Of a stretch of 64,000 bases of DNA, positions 8,547-18,102 are shown in pieces (positions within the stretch are counted from its first letter, which is position 1; every line of letters starts with the position of its first letter). This DNA is from Massilia sp. BSC265 (GTDB lineage: Bacteria; Pseudomonadota; Gammaproteobacteria; Burkholderiales; Burkholderiaceae_D), in contig NZ_JPXI01000024.1 in the NCBI RefSeq assembly GCF_000740675.1, positions 1 to 64,000 of the forward strand. Reading direction: 5' to 3'. A model generated the notes under the pieces. The model was not told the origin of the DNA, ran no database searches, and saw only the letters and a program-made list of their open reading frames with translations. Made by a program: the position numbers and the translations under genes.

Positions 8547-9611
8547 TCAAAACGTCCCGCCGACCAGCTTCCACAGCTGGGTGGCCAAGGCCGGGGGCGC
8601 GTTCGGCTTGAAGAAGGCCGAATCCTGGATGTGCGAGGCGGTCACGTAGACCGTGCCGTCCGGCCCCTGGGTGAAGGTGTCGGGCCAGCGCAGGCGCTCG
8701 TCCCGCACCAGCACCTCGGGCTGGCCGCCCGGCCCGGCGTCGAGGTCGCGTACTTTCACCGCGCTGTCTTCCACCGCGCTGAGCAGCATCTTGTTGGTTC
8801 CGCGCGGGATCAGGAGGCCGTCGGAGACGCCGTTCTTCCCGAACTCCTCGACGTCGTCGCCGACGTCCTTCCCCTGCATGCCCTTGCCCAGCAAGCTGGA
8901 CGTGGCGATGCGGTACAGGGTATCGCCCTTGATCGCCTGCCAGTACAGCCACTGCCCGTCATCGGAGAGGGCGATACCGTCGGCCGAGAACTCGACGCCG
9001 CGCCCGTCCGGCCGGCGCAGCTCCTTGCCGTCCGCCTTGACGTTCAGGCCCTTCTTCATCTGGGTGGACGGGTGGCCGTCGAGCAAACGCACGGTCTTGC
9101 CGCCGGCGAGGTCCACGACCAGGACAGCGCCGACCACGCCGGAATCGGTGATGAAGGCATATCGTCCATCGGTCGAGAAGCGTACGTCGTTCAGGTAGGA
9201 ACCCTGGGGGGCGGCGTCCTCGTCGAAGGCGATGGAGCGCACGACCCGGTCGCTCGCCAGGTCGATCTGCACCAGCTTGGCGCCGCCGGAGACCAGGTGG
9301 GCCTGGCTTGGGGCGGCCGGGTCGAGCACCCACAGGCTGCCGCGGCCATCGGCCACGATGCTTTGCACGCAGACCCAGTGCTTCCCAGGGGACAGTTCAT
9401 CCTTGCGTGCGTTGCGCCAGGCGTTCCATTCCTCGTCCGGGTAAGGGCGCAAGGCGCCGTCCCTGGCCAGTTCCGCCACCGAGACGGCGGTGTCCTCGGT
9501 CCAGCGCGGGAAATTCACGAAGATGCGCTTATCTTCGGACACCGAGACGCCGGTCACCTGATGCTCGAAGGCCGCAACCTGTTCGATGGTCCATGCGGAT
9601 TCCTTGCTCAT
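8547..9611 (-). CDS. Major royal jelly protein (yellow)/SMP-30-like beta-propeller protein
   Basis: 354 residues from ATG 9611. The sequence shows the repeating blade pattern of a six-bladed propeller and the MRJP/yellow signatures: VNFPRWTEDTAVSVAEL, YPDEEWNAWR, VCVQSIVADGRGSLWVLD, GSYLNDVRFSTDGRYAFITDSG, GVEFSADGIALSDDGQWLYW, LRWPDTFTQGPDGTVYVTAS. Unlike many family members it has no signal peptide, so it is predicted to be cytoplasmic. Function is unknown; some relatives are lactonases or sugar/amine-binding proteins. Its ATG overlaps the topoisomerase stop (9608-9610), so translation is probably coupled. The longer upstream frame is rejected because it overlaps the topoisomerase gene. Confidence 0.85.
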   Translation of the reverse strand: MSKESAWTIEQVAAFEHQVTGVSVSEDKRIFVNFPRWTEDTAVSVAELARDGALRPYPDEEWNAWRNARKDELSPGKHWVCVQSIVADGRGSLWVLDPAAPSQAHLVSGGAKLVQIDLASDRVVRSIAFDEDAAPQGSYLNDVRFSTDGRYAFITDSGVVGAVLVVDLAGGKTVRLLDGHPSTQMKKGLNVKADGKELRRPDGRGVEFSADGIALSDDGQWLYWQAIKGDTLYRIATSSLLGKGMQGKDVGDDVEEFGKNGVSDGLLIPRGTNKMLLSAVEDSAVKVRDLDAGPGGQPEVLVRDERLRWPDTFTQGPDGTVYVTASHIQDSAFFKPNAPPALATQLWKLVGGTF

Positions 9612-10798
9612 GCTGCTCCTCTCATCGCTTGTGGCGCGCTGCGGCGGCGCGGCGCGCGCTTGGGTTTGTCGGCCTTGGCAGGCGCTGCTTTCGCACGCTT
9701 CTGCTCTTCCTCCTGTTCGCGGCGCAGGCGCTGCTGCAGCATCGCCAGCACCGCGGCTTCCTCCGGCTGCAGGGCATGCAGGTCTTCGGTCAACTCCTGC
9801 TCGGTGCGCTCGCGCAGGGTTTCCAGCACCGCGCCGTCGAGGTAGGCGTCGAGCACCACCGGGTGCACGTAGCACTTGCGGCAGACCGAGGGCGTATTGC
9901 CGAGCTTCTCGGCGACCGATTCGATGGCGCGCACGATGTTCTTCTTGGCCTGGGCTTCCGAATCGAACTTCTCGAACTCCTGCAGGGCCAGCGCGGCCAA
10001 CACGGTGCCCGACCAGGTACGGAAATCCTTGGCCGTGTAATCCTCGCCGGTGATCGCGCGCAGATAGTCGTTGACGTCGCTCGAGTCGATGCTGTGGGTT
10101 TCGCCCTCGTCGTCCACATACTGGAACAGTTCCTGGCCCGGCAGGTCGCGTGAACGGGCGATGATGCGCGCGAGGCGGCGGTCGTGCACGTGGACCTTGT
10201 GGTAGACGCCGCTCTTGCCGCGGAAGCGGAACTCGACGTGGCTGCCGTCCACCTTCACGTGGCGGTCGCGCAGCGTGGTCAGGCCGTAGGACTTGTTGGT
10301 GCGGGCATACTCTTCATTACCGACACGCATCATGGTCGCCTCGAGCAGGTAGACGATGGTCGCCAGCACCTTTTCGCGCGGTAGGCCGGGCAGGGACAAG
10401 GCGCGGTCGACTTCCTTGCGGATGCCGGGGAGCGCCTGGCCGAAGTTCAGCATGCGCTCGTACTTCACCTCGTCGCGTACGGCGCGCCACTTCGGGTGGT
10501 AGCGGTATTGCTTCCGGCCCTTGGCGTCGCGCCCGGTGGCTTGCAGGTGGCCGTTGGCTTGCGGACAGATCCAGACATCTAGCCAGGCCGGTGGAATCAC
10601 CAGCGACTTGATGCGGGCAAGCGTCGCTTCGTCGGTGACCGGGTCGCCGCCGGCATCGACATAGCGGAATCCGTCGCCGGATTTCTCGCGCCGGATGCCG
10701 GGACGGTCGTCGTGGACATACCGCAGTCCGGCGGCTTTCGCGGCGGCGGGTGGATCGCTGAGCGGGTTGTCGGCGCTGCCGTGGTCTTCGCTGTGCAT
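9608..10798 (-). CDS. DNA topoisomerase IB (poxvirus/bacterial type)
   Basis: 396 residues from ATG 10798; a longer start at 10852 is possible. Bacterial type IB topoisomerase: N-terminal domain with RYVHDDRPGIRR, IPPAWLDVWICP and GRKQYRYHPKWRAVRD, catalytic domain with TMMRVGNEEYARTNKSYGLTTLRDRHV (first catalytic Arg), KDFRTWSGTVLAA (second Arg region) and the active-site tyrosine in NTPSVCRKCYVHP (Tyr310). It relaxes supercoils through a 3'-phosphotyrosyl intermediate. The C-terminus is Lys/Arg/Ala-rich and probably DNA-binding. It overlaps the downstream beta-propeller gene by ATGA; the pairing with a propeller protein has no obvious functional meaning. Confidence 0.93.
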   Translation of the reverse strand: MHSEDHGSADNPLSDPPAAAKAAGLRYVHDDRPGIRREKSGDGFRYVDAGGDPVTDEATLARIKSLVIPPAWLDVWICPQANGHLQATGRDAKGRKQYRYHPKWRAVRDEVKYERMLNFGQALPGIRKEVDRALSLPGLPREKVLATIVYLLEATMMRVGNEEYARTNKSYGLTTLRDRHVKVDGSHVEFRFRGKSGVYHKVHVHDRRLARIIARSRDLPGQELFQYVDDEGETHSIDSSDVNDYLRAITGEDYTAKDFRTWSGTVLAALALQEFEKFDSEAQAKKNIVRAIESVAEKLGNTPSVCRKCYVHPVVLDAYLDGAVLETLRERTEQELTEDLHALQPEEAAVLAMLQQRLRREQEEEQKRAKAAPAKADKPKRAPRRRSAPQAMRGAA

Positions 10799-11146
10799 GG
10801 GGCATCCTTCCAGTCTGGTCGCTCGATCGTACGCCGACGGGGGCGCACGCACCGTTCGGGAGATAACCGAGCCCTGCCCCGTGTATTCGAGAGATACTCA
10901 GGCATAGGAGGTGGATCTGTTTCGGTAGGCCAATGTTTATCCTTTAGGCCAACGCACGCCTTGGACCGGAAAGGCGGCACGTCACGCGCCCGTCATAAAT
11001 GCGGCTTACGGTCTAATCTCGCGCTCCGATCCTGAGCCGAAGATGGGCAGCTGAGCAGTGTGCGCCCGTTCCCGAGGTTCGTTAGATGCGGTTTTCGTAC
11101 CTGACGTGCCAACCCGTTTGTGATATTTCACTCCATGAGGTATGCC
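10799..11146. other. Intergenic region between divergent topoisomerase and phasin genes
   Basis: About 350 bases with no credible gene. It must hold the promoters of both neighbours. A direct repeat TAGGCCAA occurs twice (near 10928 and 10945) and GAGG precedes the phasin start. No clear promoter hexamers could be assigned. Confidence 0.5.
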
Positions 11147-11773
11147 ATGTTCTTGTTCTCCAAGTCTGATACGCCGGCCGTCCGTGCACACCTGAACGCA
11201 CAGGCTGCTTTTCTGAACGACATGTCGAAGTCCTTGTCGCGCTCATTCCAGGAAATGTGCCAGCTCAACATCCAGCTCGGTCAAACGATGCTCGAAGAAA
11301 GCACCATCGTCAGCCACCAACTGCTGACTGCCGAGCGTCCGGCGGACCTGATGTCGGCCACTGCAACACGGGCACAGCCAGCGTCCGAGAAGCTGCGCGC
11401 CTACCAGCAGCACCTCTCGCGCGTTGCCGCAGACTCGCAAGTCGACTTTGCCAAAGTAGCGGAACAACATGTGCACGAAACCTCACGTACCGCCCGTGCC
11501 TTGGCCGAGCAGGTGGCCAACTCGGCAGCGGAAGAAACGGATCGCACGATTCGGCACCAGGAAGAAGTGCTGAAGAACTTCCGGGATCCGTTCGCGCATG
11601 CCAATGCACAGCGCGGCAATGGAAGCACCTATCAGGGGAGCATGCAATCGGCGGGCGAAGGTGCCGGCGGCAGTATCGATTCCGACACCGAGTACGACAC
11701 GTTCAAAGGCAATGTACAAGGCTCCCAGTCGTCGCAGGTGTCGCAACAGTCGAAAACTGCCAAGTCCGCATGA
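11147..11773 (+). CDS. Phasin family protein
   Basis: 208 residues from ATG 11147, with GAGG seven bases upstream; in-frame ATGs at 11135 and 11120 lack this spacing. The body is nearly all amphipathic helix typical of phasins (FLNDMSKSLSRSFQEMCQLN, then IQLGQTMLEESTIVSHQLL, then KLRAYQQHLSRVAADSQVDF), followed by a Ser/Gln/Gly-rich tail. Phasins coat polyhydroxyalkanoate granules; the tail is longer and less hydrophobic than in many PhaP proteins, so a role in general stress or membrane association is also possible. The next gene on the strand is a polyhydroxybutyrate-depolymerase-family esterase, which fits a PHA context. Confidence 0.8.
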   Translation: MFLFSKSDTPAVRAHLNAQAAFLNDMSKSLSRSFQEMCQLNIQLGQTMLEESTIVSHQLLTAERPADLMSATATRAQPASEKLRAYQQHLSRVAADSQVDFAKVAEQHVHETSRTARALAEQVANSAAEETDRTIRHQEEVLKNFRDPFAHANAQRGNGSTYQGSMQSAGEGAGGSIDSDTEYDTFKGNVQGSQSSQVSQQSKTAKSA

Positions 11774-12257
11774 TCGTGCACGACCAGCAGGGCCGGACCT
11801 CGGTTCGCCTCCTGCCTGGTAGCGGATGTGGCCAGTAAGATCGGGGGGCCACATTCGCAATTGCCTGGATCGCCGGCGCTAGCGGGCGATCCGGGCAGCA
11901 TGCGGGTCCGACGGGCAATTGCCGTCGCACTGCCCGCCCGGGCGTGCAGATGCCTGGCGCTGCATTCGATCCAAGCGTCGCGGCCGGCCGCCCGGTCCGC
12001 TTCCGTCGCAGCCAGCGAATCGCGGATCCACGCTGCCGCATCGCATCCTCGACGAGATGAAAATCCATCTCGGCAGCCAACATCTGCAGCGGTGGCTGCA
12101 TCAGGCGGTGTTCTGCAAAAACGAGCATACCCAAGGATCGCACGGCGCGTTCTCCTACATGACGACAGCATGCAATTCTCTTTGGTGCGGCGCAGCATAC
12201 GCGCCATACTGCAGCACGTACCTCGTCACGAACTCAACCCATTACAAGGAACAATTT
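11774..12257. other. Intergenic region with strong hairpin and duplicated palindrome
   Basis: Nearly 500 bases with no convincing gene. A 12-bp stem (arms 11863-11874 and 11885-11896, with one G-T pair, loop of 10) is flanked by the palindromic 9-10-mer GCAATTGCC at 11857-11865 and GGCAATTGCC at 11914-11923. The hairpin may end the phasin transcript, and the duplicated palindrome looks like a pair of operator sites. A minus-strand open frame at 11703-12143 overlaps this region, but nothing in it could be recognised. Confidence 0.45.
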
Positions 12258-13226
12258 ATGCTGAATGTGTTCCTGGACGCATGGGCGTCTTGTCTGTTTC
12301 CGCGACCCGGAAACATGGTTTATTGCAGCGCAGCACCGCAGCATCGAACGCGACGCGGTGCTAGCTTCATCTCCGATCACTATCATGCGGATACCGGAAG
12401 CTTGCCCTTCAAATTATTTATTCCAAGCAGTTATGCAGGCGAGCCCACGTCATTGATTGTGATGTTGCATGGGTGCGGCCAAGACGCCGACGACTTCGCA
12501 GTCGGAACCGGCATGAACGAGCTTGCGGAGCATCATGGGTTCTTGGTCGCCTATCCCGAACAGCCGTGTGAAGCCAATTGGAACAGATGCTGGAACTGGT
12601 TCAATGGAGCAAATCATCGTCGCGGTCAAGGTGAACCACGCCTGCTCGCGGGTCTCACCCGCAAAATCATGGCTGACTACGCCGTCGACAAAACCCGTGT
12701 GTACGCTGCCGGCCTGTCGTCAGGCGGCGCCATGGCGGTCATCCTCGGCAGGACCTATCCCGACATCTTCACGGCGGTAGGCTGCCATTCCGGTCTCGCG
12801 CACGGCAGCGCCACCGACAGCGCCGGGGCATTCACGGCAATGCGCGATGGTGCCGCGATGCCAGCGCTTGCGCAAGAATGCATGCAACACGCCGGCGTTC
12901 CGCTCATCGTCTTCCATGGGGACATGGACACGACGGTGAACATCAGGAACAGCGCGACCCTGGTACAGCAGACAATCGCAAGTTACATCATGCACGAACT
13001 GCAGCAAGGCCAAGCCGTCGCCGTGTCCGAAGAGAAGGGCGAGCGCATCGGACGCGTTTTTACGCGGCGAGTCCATCGTGGTGCGCGCGGAAAAATCGTG
13101 GCTGAGCAATGGACCCTGCACGGCAGCGGACATGCCTGGTCCGGTGGTAGCCTGCGCGGCAGCTATACGGATAGCCGTGGACCAGCGGCCAGCGAAGAAA
13201 TACTGCGATTTTTCAAGCAGGCATAA
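12258..13226 (+). CDS. PHB depolymerase family esterase
   Basis: 322 residues from ATG 12258, chosen because CAAGGA lies eight bases upstream; the frame is open further upstream but has no other good ribosome site. Alpha/beta-hydrolase of the esterase PHB-depolymerase family: oxyanion segment IVMLHGCGQDADDFA, the WNRCWNWF motif, nucleophile in AGLSSGGAMAV, acid residue region VFHGDMDTTVN, and the histidine in HGSGHAWSGG. No signal peptide is seen, so it may act inside the cell. The family includes PHB depolymerases, acetylxylan and feruloyl esterases; the phasin upstream makes a polyester substrate plausible but not proven. Confidence 0.87.
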   Translation: MLNVFLDAWASCLFPRPGNMVYCSAAPQHRTRRGASFISDHYHADTGSLPFKLFIPSSYAGEPTSLIVMLHGCGQDADDFAVGTGMNELAEHHGFLVAYPEQPCEANWNRCWNWFNGANHRRGQGEPRLLAGLTRKIMADYAVDKTRVYAAGLSSGGAMAVILGRTYPDIFTAVGCHSGLAHGSATDSAGAFTAMRDGAAMPALAQECMQHAGVPLIVFHGDMDTTVNIRNSATLVQQTIASYIMHELQQGQAVAVSEEKGERIGRVFTRRVHRGARGKIVAEQWTLHGSGHAWSGGSLRGSYTDSRGPAASEEILRFFKQA

Positions 13227-13267
13227 GGTAAGCGGCTGCACATCAGGGCTGGCGGTCAAGCTGGCGC

Positions 13268-15505
13268 CTAGCGCCCCCCCGAAGCGGTGCTGGCCTCCGC
13301 CAGCAGTTCGCTCAGCCTGATCGTATTGACCGGCTTGACCATATAGTGGTCGAAGCCGGCGTCGTGGGCGGCGTCGCGGTCCTGCTGGCGGCCGTAGCCG
13401 GTAGCGGCGATCAGGGTGGCGCTAGAGGTCTGCGGCATTCGGCGCAGGCGGCGCGCCAGTTCGTTGCCGTCCATGTCCGGCAGGCCGATGTCGAGCAGGC
13501 AGACCTGGGGCGAGAACACCTTCGCCACCTCGATCGCGTCCGAAGCGTTGTACGCGATCTCCACCCGGTGGCCGGCTGCGGCCAGGAACAGGTTGAGGGT
13601 ATGGGCGGCATCGAGGTTATCGTCCACCACCAGCACGCGCAGCGGCGCCTGGGCAGTGGCCGCGTGGCGTACCGCCTCCGCGACCGTCGCCTCGGCTTCC
13701 TGCTCGTAGCGCGGCAGGCGCACGGTAAAGGTGCTGCCCTTGCCGAGCCCCTGGCTGGCGGCGCCGACGCTGCCGCCGTGCAGTTCGACCAGGCTGCGGG
13801 CCAGCGCCAGGCCCAGGCCCAGGCCGCCCTGCGAGCGGTCCGGGGTGCGCTCGGCCTGGGTGAACAGGTCGAACACGCGGCCCACCAGCGACGGCTCCAT
13901 GCCGATGCCATCGTCGGAGACGGTGAGCACGTAGCTGTCGCCGTCCTCAAGCAGGCTCAACTGAATATGGCCGCCCTCGGGGGTGTACTTGGTGGCATTG
14001 CCAAGCAAGTTGGCCACCACCTGCACCAGGCGCTTGTGGTCGCCTTTCACGCGAACCGGCGCGGCCGGCAGGTCGAGCACTACCTTGTGGCGGCGCGCAT
14101 TGAACAGCGGACGGATCTGCTCGGCCGCGTCGTCCACCACCTTGCGCAGGTCCAGCACCTGGGTCGAGATCGAAACGAGGCCGCGCGTGACGCGCGAGAC
14201 GTCCAGCAGGTCGTCCACCAGGCTGGTCATGTGCTCGACCTGGCGCGCGATGATGGCGCAGGTCTGGGTGATCTGGGCATTGTCCGAATGCAGGAGCTTG
14301 AGCAGGTGGGCGCCGGTGCTGATCGGCGCCAGCGGATTGCGCAGCTCGTGGGCCAGCATCGCCAGGAATTCGTCCTTGCGCTGATCGGCCGCGCGCAGCT
14401 CGCGCTCGGCCTGGCTGCGCGCCGCCTCCTTGGCCTGCAGGGCGGCCGCCATCTCGTCGAGGGCCGCGGCCAGGCGGCCGATTTCCTCGTTGCCGTAACT
14501 GATGCCCGAGCGCGCCTGCAACTCGCCGGCGGCGATGCGGCGCGCGGTCTCCATCAGCTTGCGCACCCGCTGCACGATCAGGATGTCGCCGGCCAGCCAG
14601 GCCGCCAGCATTGCCAGCATGGTGGTCGCACCCAGGCCCAGCAGCGACATCAGCTGGGCTTCGCGGGCGTCCGCGGTAATGGTCTCGACCGGCACGCCGA
14701 TGGTCACCGTGTATTCCGACAGCGAAGGCCCGCCCACGCGGGCAAACGCGTGCAGGCGCTCGATGCCGTCGTCGCCGCGCAGCAGTACCGGGCGCAGCGC
14801 CGGGTCACGCATGGCGGCCAGCAGGGGAGCGCTGATCTTCTTGCCGAACCAGCGCTCAGGGTCGGGCCGGCGCGAGATCAGGAGGCCGTTCGAATCGGCG
14901 GTCTCGAGGATCGAGCCGACCGGCAGGTTGATCTCGTTGACGAAGGTGTCGAGGCCGGCCAGGTCCATGGCCGAGAACACCACGGCCACGACGTGACCGG
15001 CGCGGTCGGTGACGGGATAGGTAAGATTGATCGTGTGACGGCGGATCACCCGGCCGAACACGTAGTCGCCCGCGATGAAGCGGCGCTCGGCGAGGGCGCG
15101 CCGGAAGTGGCGGCGGTCGCCCAGGTTCACCGGGTGCAGCATCGGCACCGCACTGCAGGTGACGTCGCCGTTGAGCTGGATGAGGCCGAAGTTGGCATAG
15201 CCTTCGTTGCGGTCGAGGACGTCGGCCAGCAGGGCGTTGCAGCGGTCGCTCGGGCCCATCAGGTCGGGAACGCTGACCAGGTCGACCAGGATCTGGCGTG
15301 CGCGGTCGAGCGACTGGGCTTCGTTGGCCGCGGCCATGCCTGTCAGGCGTTGCAGGTTCTCCTCGGAAGCGCGGATCGCCGCCTCGCGCTCGCGGATGCC
15401 ACCCAGCACCGTCATGATGGCGATCGGGGTGATCGCCAGCGCAACCAGCAGCATCAGGCGGCTGCGCAGGCTGTTCAGGCGTAGGCGCTGGAGCAAAGGA
15501 TTCAT
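13268..15505 (-). CDS. Hybrid sensor histidine kinase (dCache-HAMP-HisKA-HATPase-receiver)
   Basis: About 745 residues from ATG 15505; in-frame ATGs at 15511 and 15535 are alternatives and none has a strong ribosome site. Order: TM1 (LMLLVALAITPIAIMTVLGG), a periplasmic double-Cache domain of roughly 240 residues, TM2 (LMSLLGLGATTMLAMLAAWL), HAMP, a HisKA domain with AMLAHELRNPLAPI (phosphoacceptor His), HATPase with NLLGNATKYTPEGG, DDGIGM and GGLGLGLALARSL, and a C-terminal receiver with LLVVDDN-type acidic pocket and CLLDIGLPDMDGNELA (phosphoacceptor Asp). It senses a periplasmic ligand and ends in its own receiver; no output gene is adjacent. It is divergent from the CoA-dependent degradation operon and could sense a related compound, but that is only positional inference. 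Confidence 0.9.
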   Translation of the reverse strand: MNPLLQRLRLNSLRSRLMLLVALAITPIAIMTVLGGIREREAAIRASEENLQRLTGMAAANEAQSLDRARQILVDLVSVPDLMGPSDRCNALLADVLDRNEGYANFGLIQLNGDVTCSAVPMLHPVNLGDRRHFRRALAERRFIAGDYVFGRVIRRHTINLTYPVTDRAGHVVAVVFSAMDLAGLDTFVNEINLPVGSILETADSNGLLISRRPDPERWFGKKISAPLLAAMRDPALRPVLLRGDDGIERLHAFARVGGPSLSEYTVTIGVPVETITADAREAQLMSLLGLGATTMLAMLAAWLAGDILIVQRVRKLMETARRIAAGELQARSGISYGNEEIGRLAAALDEMAAALQAKEAARSQAERELRAADQRKDEFLAMLAHELRNPLAPISTGAHLLKLLHSDNAQITQTCAIIARQVEHMTSLVDDLLDVSRVTRGLVSISTQVLDLRKVVDDAAEQIRPLFNARRHKVVLDLPAAPVRVKGDHKRLVQVVANLLGNATKYTPEGGHIQLSLLEDGDSYVLTVSDDGIGMEPSLVGRVFDLFTQAERTPDRSQGGLGLGLALARSLVELHGGSVGAASQGLGKGSTFTVRLPRYEQEAEATVAEAVRHAATAQAPLRVLVVDDNLDAAHTLNLFLAAAGHRVEIAYNASDAIEVAKVFSPQVCLLDIGLPDMDGNELARRLRRMPQTSSATLIAATGYGRQQDRDAAHDAGFDHYMVKPVNTIRLSELLAEASTASGGR

Positions 15506-15618
15506 CAACATCTCGGTGAACTGGCGGTGGCCCATGCACCAATAAGGCGCAGTCGTTTCTCTATTGTACTAAAACAATGCTGTCGGATATACCGATTGTC
15601 ATCTGTGCTCGACATTGC

Positions 15619-15649
15619 TTGACACTTGAAGTAGTTGCCCATGTAAGAT
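15619..15649 (+). promoter_or_regulatory. Candidate sigma-70 promoter of the aromatic-CoA operon
   Basis: TTGACA at 15619-15624 and TAAGAT at 15644-15649 with a 19-base spacer, followed by GGGAGCGGGA and ATG 15677. The -35 is perfect; the spacer is two bases longer than ideal. Confidence 0.45.
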
Positions 15650-15676
15650 GTCGGCAACACCAGACTGGGAGCGGGA

Positions 15677-18061
15677 ATGAACATCGTGTGCGTGGGCGGC
15701 GGTCCGGCCGGTTTGTATTTCGGCCTCCTGATGAAACGGCGCCATCCGGACTACGCCGTCACCGTCGTCGAACGCAACCGCGCCAGCGACACCTTCGGCT
15801 GGGGCGTGGTCTTTTCCGACCAGACCCTCGGCCACCTGGCCGGTGCGGACGAGGAGAGCGCCCGCGCCGTCCTGCAATCCTTCAACCACTGGGATGAGAT
15901 CGACGTCCACTTCAGGGGACGCACCGTCACGTCCGGCGGGCACGGCTTTTGCGGCATCGGCCGCAAGCGCCTGTTGAACATCCTGCAGGAGCGCGGCGCG
16001 GCGCTCGGTGTGCAGCTCGTGTTCGAACACGAGGTACGCGACGATGCCGAGCTGGCGCGCGCATACCGTGCCGACCTGGTGGTGGCTTGCGACGGCGTCA
16101 ACAGTACGATCAGAAACCGTCACGCCAGCGTGTTCCAGCCCGAGATCGAGCGCCGCCACTGCCGCTTCGTCTGGCTCGGCACCCGCAAGCGCTTCGACGC
16201 CTTCACCTTCGCCTTCGAAGAGACCGAGCACGGCTGGTTCCAGGCCCACGCCTACCAGTACGACGGCGACACCTCGACCTTCATCGTCGAGACAACGGAG
16301 GAAACCTGGCAGGCGGCGGGCCTGGAAGCGATGGACCAGGGGGAAGCGCTGGCCTTCTGCGAGCGCCTGTTCGCACGCTACCTCGACGGCCACTCCTTGA
16401 TGGCCAACGCCGCCCACCTGCGCGGCTCGAGCATGTGGATCCGCTTCCCGCGCATCGGCTGCCGCCAGTGGGTCCATTTCCACGAGATCGACGGACGCCG
16501 CGTGCCGGTTGTCTTGATGGGGGACGCCGCCCATACCGCGCACTTCTCGATCGGTTCCGGCACCAAGCTGGCGCTGGAAGACGCGATCGAGCTGGCGCGC
16601 TGCCTCGCCGATCCTGCCGCACCCATGGAACAGGCCTTGGCACGCTACGAAGAGGTACGCAGGGTCGAAGTGCTCAAGCTGCAGAGCGCGGCGCGCAATT
16701 CGATGGAATGGTTCGAGAACGTGAAGCGCTACACGGCGATGGAGGTCGAGCAGTTCGCCTATTCGCTGCTGACGCGCAGCCAGCGCCTGTCGCACGAAAA
16801 CCTGCGCCTGCGCGACCCCGGTTATGTGACCGGTTTCGAGCGCTGGTTCGCCGGACGGGCGGCGGGGCAGGCCGGCATACCAGCACCCGAGGGCTGGACG
16901 CCGCCGATGTTCACGCCTTATAAAGTGCGCGGCGTGCTGTTGAAGAACCGGGTCATCGTTTCGCCGATGGCCCAGTACTCGGCGGTGGACGGCACGGTCG
17001 GCGACTTCCACCTTGCCCACCTCGGCGCGCGCGCCCTCGGCGGCGCGGCGCTGGTGATGGCGGAGATGACCTGCGTATCGCGCGATGCGCGCATCACGCC
17101 CGGCTGCCCGGGACTGTACGCGCAGGAACACACCGCTGCCTGGAAGCGCATCGTCGACTTCGTCCACGCGAGTTCGGACGCGAAGATCGGCGTGCAGCTG
17201 GGCCACGCCGGTGCCAAGGGTTCGACCCGGCCGATGTGGGACGGGATCGACCTGCCGCTCGTCGAGGGCAACTGGCCGCTGGTGTCCGCTTCGCCCCAGC
17301 AATACCTGGAGGGCGTCTCGCAGGTAGCGCGCGAAGCGTCGCTGGAAGACCTGGCACGGATCAAGGAGGATTTCGTACGCGCGACGCAAGCAGCGGCGCA
17401 GGCAGGTTTCGACTGGCTGGAACTGCACTGCGCCCATGGCTACCTGCTGTCGAGCTTCATCTCTCCGTTGACCAACCGCCGCCAGGACGCTTACGGGGGC
17501 AGTCTCGAAAACCGCTGCCGCTATCCGCTCGAGGTCTTCGCCGCGATCCGTGCTGTCTGGCCTGACGAGAAACCGATCAGCGTGCGCCTGTCCGCGCACG
17601 ACTGGGTCGAGGGCGGCATTACGCCGAGCGATGCGGTGGCGATCGCACGCCTGTTCAAGGAGCTTGGGGCCGACATGATCGACTGCTCGTCGGGCCAGGT
17701 CAGCAAGATCGAGGCGCCGGTGTACGGGCGCATGTTCCAGGCCCCGTTCGCCGACCGCATCCGTAACGAAGCCGGCATCCCAACCATCGCGGTCGGCTCG
17801 ATCATTGATGCCGACCATGTCAACGGCATCGTTTCGGCCGGCCGCGCCGACCTGTGCGCCGTCGCCCGTCCGCACCTGGCCAACCCGGCCTGGACGCTGA
17901 TCGAGGCGGCCCGCATCGGCTACACGGGCGCCAGCTGGCCGCGCCAGTACCGGCCGGGCAAGCTGCAGCTCGAACGCAATCTCGAGCGCGAGCGCCAGAT
18001 GCAGGCGCTAGGTGGCGGCTTGAGTCCGCAGCAGCTGGCCGCGCGCCTGCTTGAGGGTTGA
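15677..18061 (+). CDS. Bifunctional FAD monooxygenase/Old-Yellow-type reductase (2-aminobenzoyl-CoA or salicylyl-CoA 5-hydroxylase type)
   Basis: 794 residues, a natural two-enzyme fusion. Residues about 1-390 form a flavin monooxygenase: [20 protein letters not shown] (Rossmann), [15 protein letters not shown], and [20 protein letters not shown]. Residues about 410-780 form an Old Yellow Enzyme barrel: [76 protein letters not shown]. This arrangement is known from 2-aminobenzoyl-CoA monooxygenase/reductase of the aerobic CoA-dependent anthranilate pathway in Azoarcus and from salicylyl-CoA 5-hydroxylase. It hydroxylates, and may dearomatise and reduce, an aromatic acyl-CoA using O2 and NAD(P)H. 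It is the first gene of a cluster with enoyl-CoA hydratase, acyl-CoA dehydrogenase and RidA, which supports the CoA-thioester role. The exact substrate is not settled. Confidence 0.9.
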   Translation: MNIVCVGGGPAGLYFGLLMKRRHPDYAVTVVERNRASDTFGWGVVFSDQTLGHLAGADEESARAVLQSFNHWDEIDVHFRGRTVTSGGHGFCGIGRKRLLNILQERGAALGVQLVFEHEVRDDAELARAYRADLVVACDGVNSTIRNRHASVFQPEIERRHCRFVWLGTRKRFDAFTFAFEETEHGWFQAHAYQYDGDTSTFIVETTEETWQAAGLEAMDQGEALAFCERLFARYLDGHSLMANAAHLRGSSMWIRFPRIGCRQWVHFHEIDGRRVPVVLMGDAAHTAHFSIGSGTKLALEDAIELARCLADPAAPMEQALARYEEVRRVEVLKLQSAARNSMEWFENVKRYTAMEVEQFAYSLLTRSQRLSHENLRLRDPGYVTGFERWFAGRAAGQAGIPAPEGWTPPMFTPYKVRGVLLKNRVIVSPMAQYSAVDGTVGDFHLAHLGARALGGAALVMAEMTCVSRDARITPGCPGLYAQEHTAAWKRIVDFVHASSDAKIGVQLGHAGAKGSTRPMWDGIDLPLVEGNWPLVSASPQQYLEGVSQVAREASLEDLARIKEDFVRATQAAAQAGFDWLELHCAHGYLLSSFISPLTNRRQDAYGGSLENRCRYPLEVFAAIRAVWPDEKPISVRLSAHDWVEGGITPSDAVAIARLFKELGADMIDCSSGQVSKIEAPVYGRMFQAPFADRIRNEAGIPTIAVGSIIDADHVNGIVSAGRADLCAVARPHLANPAWTLIEAARIGYTGASWPRQYRPGKLQLERNLERERQMQALGGGLSPQQLAARLLEG

Positions 18062-18102
18062 GTTCGCTGAACCGACGTTTACCAGACATCAGGAGTCACC
18101 GC

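Noticed and set aside
11703-12143. Minus-strand frame of 146 codons starting MRSLGMLVFAEHRLMQP
   Set aside because: Part of it looks protein-like, but no family was recognised, the C-terminal half is low-complexity and there is no ribosome site; not enough to call a gene or relic.
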